Shown: positions 6,963-10,317 of the stretch, one piece after another | Numbering within the stretch: position 1 is the first letter of the stretch | How the letters are laid out: each line of letters starts with the position of its first letter | Origin: Candidatus Woesearchaeota archaeon | GTDB taxonomy: Archaea; Nanobdellota; Nanobdellia; Woesearchaeales; WJKL01 | Reading direction: 5' to 3' | NCBI GenBank assembly: GCA_019322815.1 | Contig: JAHWIB010000045.1 | Span: 1 to 10,317, forward strand | Length of the DNA: 10,317 nucleotides | Notes under the pieces: model-generated | Databases searched by the model: none | The model's input: only the letters and a program-made list of their open reading frames with translations | Told to the model about the DNA's origin: nothing | Made by a program: the position numbers and the translations under genes

Positions 6963-6970
6963 TTTATAAA
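6963..6970 (-). promoter_or_regulatory. TATA box of the helicase gene
   Basis: TTTATAAA with a flanking AAGC (minus strand) predicts transcription from about 6938. This gives a leader of about 78 bases, much longer than the leaderless pattern of most neighbours. Confidence 0.5.
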
Positions 6971-6987
6971 GCTTATGGTTTTGTCAC

Positions 6988-7004
6988 ATTTTAGTTACTA
7001 AAAT
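6988..7004. promoter_or_regulatory. 17-base palindrome between receiver stop and helicase promoter
   Basis: ATTTTAGT-T-ACTAAAAT is a perfect inverted repeat with 8-base arms and a one-base centre. The centre is too tight for an RNA hairpin, so a dimeric protein site is more likely. It is 17 bases upstream of the helicase TATA box and touches the receiver-gene stop codon. The core TTAGTTACTA recurs at 2080-2089. Confidence 0.4.
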
Positions 7005-7396
7005 TAGAAATTGCCATATCTTTTTGGATTTGGGCTGGACTTAAATTTATCATACATTCTTTGGATTATTTCTCCTAGGTCATGTATATGTTTTTTGCTT
7101 ATAAAATTATGAGCAATGCCAAACCAATAACTTTTGAAATCAAATCTAGAAGACATTCCTACAATAAGTTTGTCTTTAACTTTCCCTAATTTAAGCAATC
7201 TTTCGCAGGCTATATTTCCATTAACCATAGGCATATCTGTATCTGAAACTATGATATCTATATCTTCTTTATCAATTACTTCTTCTATTTCTGATCCATC
7301 ATATACAGAAATAACTTTAAATCCTGATTTGTCTAAGGATTCAGAATAAATCTGAGATTGTCCAGGATTGTCTTCTACTAAAAGTACTTTAAGCAT
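7004..7396 (-). CDS. Stand-alone CheY-like response-regulator receiver protein
   Basis: A 130-residue single receiver domain. Acidic pocket residues E8-D9 follow a LKVLLVE strand; D52 in VSDTDMP is the expected phosphorylation site; S82/S83 (GMSSR) take the Ser/Thr switch position; and K101 (FISKK) is the conserved lysine, although the usual following Pro is replaced by Lys. Length matches CheY, with a short basic tail (SSPNPKRYGNF) and no DNA-binding output domain. Signalling would therefore be through protein contacts. No histidine kinase is in the window. It is divergent from carS, with TATA boxes 14 bases apart and a palindrome between, so shared control is possible. The leaderless promoter supports the ATG at 7396. 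Confidence 0.92.
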   Translation of the reverse strand: MLKVLLVEDNPGQSQIYSESLDKSGFKVISVYDGSEIEEVIDKEDIDIIVSDTDMPMVNGNIACERLLKLGKVKDKLIVGMSSRFDFKSYWFGIAHNFISKKHIHDLGEIIQRMYDKFKSSPNPKRYGNF

Positions 7397-7415
7397 GTTT
7401 TTTATTTATAGAAGT

Positions 7416-7425
7416 TTTATTTAAA
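7416..7425 (-). promoter_or_regulatory. TATA box of the receiver gene
   Basis: TTTAAATAAA on the minus strand lies 20-29 bases before the ATG at 7396, as expected for a leaderless archaeal transcript. Confidence 0.55.
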
Positions 7426-7426
7426 G

Positions 7427-7442
7427 TTTTTGTATACAAAAA
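7427..7442. promoter_or_regulatory. Perfect 16-bp palindrome, candidate shared operator
   Basis: TTTTTGTATACAAAAA reads identically on both strands. It fills the space between the receiver-gene TATA box (7416-7425) and the carS TATA box (7440-7449), overlapping the latter's edge, so a bound dimer would cover both BRE positions and could repress both genes. AT-rich DNA makes long palindromes fairly likely, so the placement is the main argument. Confidence 0.45.
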
Positions 7443-7449
7443 TTTAAAT
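7440..7449 (+). promoter_or_regulatory. TATA box of carS
   Basis: AAATTTAAAT lies 24-33 bases before ATG 7473, consistent with leaderless transcription of carS. No Shine-Dalgarno site precedes the ATG. Confidence 0.55.
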
Positions 7450-7472
7450 ACCTTTATTCTTTTTTTATTAAA

Positions 7473-8012
7473 ATGCTGCAATTAATAATATCAACATTTT
7501 ATTTTATGTTGCCTGCTTATTTTGCAAATATGGCTCCTGTTTTAGTTAGGGATTATTTCAAAGCTCTGGCAGTTCCTTTGGATTTTAATAAGAAATTCAA
7601 CGGCAAAAGAGTTCTTGGCAGCCATAAGACTTTAAGAGGATTATTGTCAGGAATTGTGGTCGGAATAATAGTTGCATTTGTTCAATATTTGCTTCTTAAA
7701 ATATCTTTTTTTGCAAATATCAGCATACTTAATTATAATGAATGGGCATGTATTGGTTTTTTGATGGGAGCAGGAGCTTTGACTGGAGATCTAGTAAAAA
7801 GTTTTTTTAAAAGAAGATTTAATATAAAACCAGGAGGAAGATGGATTCCTTTTGACCAGCTGGATTTTGTAGTTGGAGCATTATTATTTATATCTATTCT
7901 TTATGTTCCTTCAGTAGAAATTATTATAACTGCATTGATCCTAAGCTTTTTACTGCATATTATACTTAGCCATATAGGGTATTATTTAGGTATTAGAAAG
8001 GTTAAATGGTAA
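7473..8012 (+). CDS. carS: CDP-archaeol synthase
   Basis: An integral membrane enzyme of archaeal ether-lipid synthesis. It transfers CMP from CTP to 2,3-bis-geranylgeranyl-glycerol-1-phosphate, giving the CDP-lipid used for polar head-group attachment. At 179 residues it is of normal length. Family signatures are LPAYFANMAPV (13-23), GKRVLGSHKTLRG (44-56), GDLVKSFFKRR (105-115) and PGGRWIPFDQLDFVVGA (120-136), which hold the conserved Gly, Asp and Lys residues of this CTP transferase family. Hydrophobic segments lie at about 2-24, 56-80, 90-104, 130-146 and 147-168. It is transcribed divergently from the receiver gene, and its stop abuts the stop of the convergent membrane-protein gene with no spacing. 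Assignment is secure, and it confirms archaeal membrane chemistry. Confidence 0.95.
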   Translation: MLQLIISTFYFMLPAYFANMAPVLVRDYFKALAVPLDFNKKFNGKRVLGSHKTLRGLLSGIVVGIIVAFVQYLLLKISFFANISILNYNEWACIGFLMGAGALTGDLVKSFFKRRFNIKPGGRWIPFDQLDFVVGALLFISILYVPSVEIIITALILSFLLHIILSHIGYYLGIRKVKW

Positions 8013-8393
8013 TTATTTCTTTCTAATTAAAATCAAGCTTCCTGCTGGAAAGCCATAGAGAAATGTTAGAGAAGATGTCAACATAAAGAAATTAGGTTTT
8101 TCCATAATCAATAAAATCAAAGATGCTAAGATTATATATCCAATCACTGCTTTTGGCTGAAGATAGATCAATACAAGAGTTATTAATATTCCTATTAAAA
8201 TAAACAAGATAATATGCAGCTGGAAAGAATATAAAACAAGAACTGCTGCAATTATCAAGATTATATTTTGCAGCCAAACAAGATATTTTTTTCCTGGCTT
8301 AAGCTCTTCTTTTGCAATATAGCCTAATAATAATCCTGCAAATAATCCTAAGAAAGCTAAACCTAAAACAAGAAGATAATTTAAAATTGCCAT
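8013..8393 (-). CDS. Small polytopic membrane protein, unknown function
   Basis: A 126-residue, very hydrophobic protein with four or five predicted membrane segments at about 4-26, 37-56, 59-78, 82-97 and 103-123. Short charged loops include AKEELKPGKK (27-36) and a basic end, IRKK. A GFPAGSLI segment (114-121) lies in the last hydrophobic stretch. I recognise no family or catalytic motif. Its ATG at 8393 is inside the end of the Dph2-like ORF (13-base overlap, different frame), so the two are probably co-transcribed and translationally coupled. A GGGGG run about 13 bases upstream is a weak ribosome-binding candidate. The stop abuts that of carS on the other strand. Hydrophobic low-complexity sequence can mimic genes, but the length and consistent topology support a real one. 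Confidence 0.75.
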   Translation of the reverse strand: MAILNYLLVLGLAFLGLFAGLLLGYIAKEELKPGKKYLVWLQNIILIIAAVLVLYSFQLHIILFILIGILITLVLIYLQPKAVIGYIILASLILLIMEKPNFFMLTSSLTFLYGFPAGSLILIRKK

Positions 8394-8626
8394 TCAGAAT
8401 GCCCCCATTGTATTAATAAATCAACATTGTCTAATTTAGGAGTATCGCATGCTCCATAACAAGAACCTAGCCATATCAAGACTTCTGCATCTGTTTTTGA
8501 TTTAATTTCTTTTTGTATTTTGCATGCTTCTGGTTTTAGACCATCTGGTAATTGAATACAAACAAGCTTTGCTTTTTGTTTTTTTATCTCTTTTATTGTT
8601 TTATCTAATTCTAAATCATATTGCAT
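8381..8626 (-). CDS. dph2: Dph2-like protein reduced to the first domain (truncated)
   Basis: An 81-residue ORF matching the N-terminal part of archaeal Dph2, the [4Fe-4S] radical-SAM enzyme that starts diphthamide synthesis on a histidine of elongation factor 2. Matching elements are the YDLELD start (3-8), VCIQLPDGLKPEA (22-34), SCYGACD (55-61, with C56 as the first cluster Cys) and VDLLIQWGHS (68-77). Full Dph2 is around 320-350 residues with three similar domains, each giving one cluster Cys. Here the frame stops four residues after GHS, so the second and third Cys are absent and the usual activity cannot be expected. No frameshifted remainder is seen downstream; a membrane-protein gene starts within the last codons instead. 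A good TATA box remains upstream. It is either a remnant or a reduced protein with a new role. Confidence 0.75.
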   Translation of the reverse strand: MQYDLELDKTIKEIKKQKAKLVCIQLPDGLKPEACKIQKEIKSKTDAEVLIWLGSCYGACDTPKLDNVDLLIQWGHSEWQF

Positions 8627-8646
8627 ATTATAATAAAAGAATCAGG

Positions 8647-8657
8647 TATATATAAAG
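8647..8657 (-). promoter_or_regulatory. TATA box of the Dph2-like gene
   Basis: CTTTATATATA on the minus strand lies 21-31 bases before the ATG at 8626. It is a strong, correctly placed element just after the 38-residue ORF, so the truncated gene and the membrane protein behind it probably still have their own leaderless transcript. Confidence 0.6.
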
Positions 8658-8658
8658 T

Positions 8659-8775
8659 TTAAGCTTCTGCCATTAATCTATCTAATTCAAACTTATTTAA
8701 CTTCTTTTCATTCAGAATTTTCTTAAAATTTAATTTTTCTTCTTTGATTTCTTCTAATGTTTCACTATCATTCAT
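8659..8775 (-). CDS. Small 38-residue charged helical protein
   Basis: ATG at 8775 opens a 38-codon frame starting MNDSETLEEIKEEKLNF and ending LDRLMAEA, closed by TAA at 8661-8659. It is rich in Glu, Lys and Leu with heptad-like spacing, so a single amphipathic or coiled-coil helix is likely. Its start overlaps the stop of the 150-residue gene as ATGA, the classic coupling arrangement, so both are probably made from one mRNA and may form a pair. The stop lies two bases before the TATA box of the Dph2-like gene. I do not recognise it. The coupling and codon pattern argue for a real gene, but its shortness limits confidence. Confidence 0.5.
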   Translation of the reverse strand: MNDSETLEEIKEEKLNFKKILNEKKLNKFELDRLMAEA

Positions 8776-9224
8776 ATTGCATCAACTCTTTCTCTTAATC
8801 CAGCTGCTACTTCTATAGCACCGCTATAATAATGATATTTTTTTCTGGCAGAAGAATATTTTGATGATCTTAAATTAAATACTAATTTGTCTGCTACCTT
8901 TTTAATCAAAGGCCATACCTCAATTAATACTTCTTCGTGCCTGTTATTCAAGCCATATTTTAAAAGCTCATTACATTGTTCTAGATATTCTGAATCTCCA
9001 AGATCTCCTTCTTTCACTGATGCGATCCAGGAAACAAGTGAATTTAAATATTGTTTATGCATGCGGTCTAATGCTGCTTTTTTTAAAATAGCATCATTTC
9101 TTTGAGCTGCTTCATATACAACCCTATCAAGTGTATGATAATCAAGATTGTCTAAGTGCTTGAAATCTGCAGACCTTTCATCTATGAATCTTGCTTTTCC
9201 ATAATATCCTGGTTCTTTTTCCAT
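8772..9224 (-). CDS. Helical hypothetical protein, unknown function
   Basis: A 150-residue protein starting MEKEPGYYGKARFIDERSAD. After a Tyr-rich N-terminus it looks almost entirely helical (for example residues 30-70 and 75-120), with no signal peptide or membrane segment and no Cys pairs suggesting zinc. A basic, Tyr-rich patch SSKYSSARKKYHYY (119-132) near the end could contact nucleic acid, which is a guess. Its stop overlaps the start of the 38-residue ORF (ATGA), making the two a probable operon. The TATA box at 9257-9267 predicts a leader of about 10-15 bases. It lies downstream of rnp4 on the same strand but has its own promoter. I recognise no family. Confidence 0.7.
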   Translation of the reverse strand: MEKEPGYYGKARFIDERSADFKHLDNLDYHTLDRVVYEAAQRNDAILKKAALDRMHKQYLNSLVSWIASVKEGDLGDSEYLEQCNELLKYGLNNRHEEVLIEVWPLIKKVADKLVFNLRSSKYSSARKKYHYYSGAIEVAAGLRERVDAI

Positions 9225-9256
9225 ATTAAATTCACTAGTCGAAAAGAAAAGTGGCC

Positions 9257-9267
9257 TATTTATAAAG
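9257..9267 (-). promoter_or_regulatory. TATA box of the 150-residue gene
   Basis: CTTTATAAATA on the minus strand predicts a start near 9235 and a short leader of about 10-15 bases before ATG 9224. The 80-base gap after rnp4 holds no T tract on this strand, so read-through from rnp4 is also possible. Confidence 0.55.
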
Positions 9268-9304
9268 CTTTTGCTTTTAATTATCGTCGAGAAATCACTA
9301 TTTT

Positions 9305-9631
9305 TTAAGCCTTTTTTTCCTTCAAGTAAGGGAATCTCATATAATTCTTACAATTAAGACAGTAGTAAACAACCTTTTTATTCCTTGTTCTAATCCTTAC
9401 ATTTTTTGAAGGAACCAGATAAGAATTACAATGCTTGCAGAATCTTCTTTTTAACTCTCTTGGAATCCTGACCTTATATTTCATAGCTAGTTCTCTAGCT
9501 AATTTCACATATCTATCTGCTCTTTTTGGATCTTTTTTAAAAGCTGTTTTAGCTTCTTTAAATAGAATTTCAATTCTTTCTAACACTAATTCTCTTTGTT
9601 TGCCTGGCTTTTTACGGTATTTTCTTTTCAT
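9305..9631 (-). CDS. rnp4: Ribonuclease P protein component 4 (Rpp21/Rpr2 family)
   Basis: A protein subunit of archaeal RNase P, the ribonucleoprotein that removes 5' leaders from precursor tRNAs. It works as a pair with Rpp29 on the specificity domain of the RNA (family knowledge). At 108 residues it has the normal length. The basic helical N-terminus (about 10-60, including ERIEILFKEA and ADRYVKLARELAMKYKVRIP) is typical. The zinc ribbon is CKHC (C65, C68) and CLNC (C91, C94), separated by a basic strand pair (VPSKNVRIRTRNKKVVYY). The Lys/Arg-rich start MKRKYRKKPG suits RNA binding. A TATA-like element 22-29 bases upstream gives a leaderless start at 9631. Assignment is firm, with all four zinc ligands present. 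Confidence 0.93.
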   Translation of the reverse strand: MKRKYRKKPGKQRELVLERIEILFKEAKTAFKKDPKRADRYVKLARELAMKYKVRIPRELKRRFCKHCNSYLVPSKNVRIRTRNKKVVYYCLNCKNYMRFPYLKEKKA

Positions 9632-9652
9632 AACTCATTATAATCATTGGAA

Positions 9653-9660
9653 ATATAAAA
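9653..9660 (-). promoter_or_regulatory. TATA box of rnp4
   Basis: TTTTATAT on the minus strand lies 22-29 bases before ATG 9631, the spacing of a leaderless archaeal gene. It is back to back with the methyltransferase TATA box in a 66-base divergent gap. Confidence 0.5.
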
Positions 9661-9668
9661 ACATAACG

Positions 9669-9677
9669 TTTAAATAA
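9669..9677 (+). promoter_or_regulatory. TATA box of the methyltransferase gene
   Basis: TTTAAATAA lies 21-29 bases before ATG 9698, giving a leaderless start. It supports this ATG even though the gene is cut by the window edge. Confidence 0.55.
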
Positions 9678-9697
9678 TTCTTAAATTAACAAAGATA

Positions 9698-10317
9698 ATG
9701 GTATTTCAGGATTTAAATTGTACAAGATTAGGAAGATATGCAGGAGGTGAGATTAGAGATACTACTTCATCTCATCCAATAATACAGTTTCTGATTAATC
9801 CTTATTATGAAGGAAGATTAAATCTAGAATTTGAACATAAAGATGATTGTTATTGCGCAAAAATTCCTAAAAAAGCAAAGCCTAAACCATCAAGAATATC
9901 TGAAATTTGCGGAAACAATATAAGAGTTCTAGATGTAGGCTGCTCTTCAGGAGCAAATTTACTGTTATTAGAGGATTTATTAAGCAGAGCTGCTGATAAA
10001 AAAGTTGAAGTAAAAGGATATGATAATGATGAAAAAATTATTGCAAATGCAAAAAGAAGGAGAGTATGTTATCATACAAGACAAGCTCTATTACATCCTA
10101 TTGTAAAGGAATTAGTAGATAGAAATTATGAATATATTGATTTAAATGGTGATGAAAAATCAGCTTTTTTTGCATTAAAACCTGAAGCGCTTCCAAGACT
10201 GCAAAGCAAGGTGTTTCTTGGAGATGCAAGAGAATTACCTGAAAAAGATAATTCTGCTGATATCTCTATTTGTTTATATGTTTTAAGGCATAACCATGCA
10301 GAAGACCAATGGAAGAT
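9698..10317 (+). CDS. SAM-dependent methyltransferase, class I (3' end beyond window)
   Basis: The frame is open from ATG 9698 to the window end (206 codons plus two bases), so the C-terminus is missing. The N-terminal 70 residues (MVFQDLNCTRLGRYAGG...) are unrecognised and include CYC at 51-53. A Rossmann methyltransferase core follows: motif I VLDVGCSSGANLL (77-89) binds SAM, the acidic end of strand 2 is VKGYDNDE (105-112), then an insertion of about 45 residues (125-170), then FLGDARELPEKDNSADISI (173-191), which has the D-A-R-x-L-P adenine-contact pattern followed by the strand-4 motif. The substrate cannot be told from these motifs. It is divergent from rnp4 and starts leaderless. The fold assignment is strong and the specific function open. 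Confidence 0.85.
   Translation, partial: MVFQDLNCTRLGRYAGGEIRDTTSSHPIIQFLINPYYEGRLNLEFEHKDDCYCAKIPKKAKPKPSRISEICGNNIRVLDVGCSSGANLLLLEDLLSRAADKKVEVKGYDNDEKIIANAKRRRVCYHTRQALLHPIVKELVDRNYEYIDLNGDEKSAFFALKPEALPRLQSKVFLGDARELPEKDNSADISICLYVLRHNHAEDQWK

Noticed and set aside
8092..8277. Minus-strand frame as a possible frameshifted remainder of Dph2
   Set aside because: Its translation has no Dph2 motif (no second-domain Cys context) and overlaps the multi-span membrane frame; it looks like a shadow.
8659..9224. Toxin-antitoxin pair made of the 150- and 38-residue ORFs
   Set aside because: The arrangement fits, but neither protein shows a toxin fold, nuclease residues or a DNA-binding antitoxin motif that I can recognise.
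8887..9677. Plus-strand frames at 8887-9105 and 9435-9677
   Set aside because: They are antisense to the 150-residue gene and to rnp4, with no promoters, ribosome-binding sites or recognisable proteins.
1..10317. tRNA genes, rRNA, CRISPR arrays or insertion sequences
   Set aside because: No T-loop-like GTTCRAATC with matching stems, no regularly spaced DNA repeats and no transposase frames were seen; small structured RNAs cannot be excluded by eye.

Overview
The window is AT-rich (roughly 30% GC by eye), compact and archaeal. Diagnostic genes are an archaeal/eukaryotic-type prolyl-tRNA synthetase, CDP-archaeol synthase (CarS, ether-lipid synthesis), the RNase P protein Rnp4/Rpp21, a Dph2-like fragment and a TrmB-type regulator. 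Most genes have an archaeal TATA box about 20-30 bases before the start codon, which implies leaderless mRNAs. Short genes, abutting convergent stop codons and many unrecognised small proteins suggest a DPANN lineage such as Woesearchaeota or Pacearchaeota. That placement is inference; no rRNA gene is present to prove it.

Layout. Bases 1-1996 (minus) hold the 5' 665 codons of a very long TrmB-family protein that runs off the left edge. It has one N-terminal winged helix followed by at least four tandem copies of the TrmB C-terminal effector-type domain, with a fifth beginning. A divergent promoter region (1997-2143) separates it from a plus-strand group: a secreted or lipoprotein-like beta-rich protein (2144-2776), an unknown 149-residue protein (2808-3257), proS (3368-4813) and a JAMM/MPN-like putative metalloprotease (4847-5530). 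Converging on this is a DEAD-box RNA helicase with an RFG-rich basic tail (5527-6861, minus), preceded by a leader with a 14-codon upstream ORF. Next is a stand-alone CheY-like receiver protein (7004-7396, minus), divergent from carS (7473-8012, plus). A perfect 16-bp palindrome lies between their two TATA boxes.

The right third is mostly minus strand: a small polytopic membrane protein (8013-8393) overlapping a Dph2-like ORF cut down to its first domain (8381-8626), a 38-residue ORF (8659-8775) coupled by an ATGA overlap to an unknown helical protein (8772-9224), and rnp4 (9305-9631). A plus-strand SAM-dependent methyltransferase (from 9698) runs off the right edge.

The core genes serve translation and RNA processing (proS, rnp4, the helicase) and membrane lipid synthesis (carS). 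The accessory content is the TrmB domain array, the secreted protein beside it, the orphan receiver and the shortened Dph2. The most interesting items are the tandem TrmB domain array, the one-domain Dph2 fused in overlap to a membrane protein, the JAMM-like protein, the small coupled ORF and the palindromic candidate operators. No tRNA, rRNA, CRISPR array or insertion sequence was seen.
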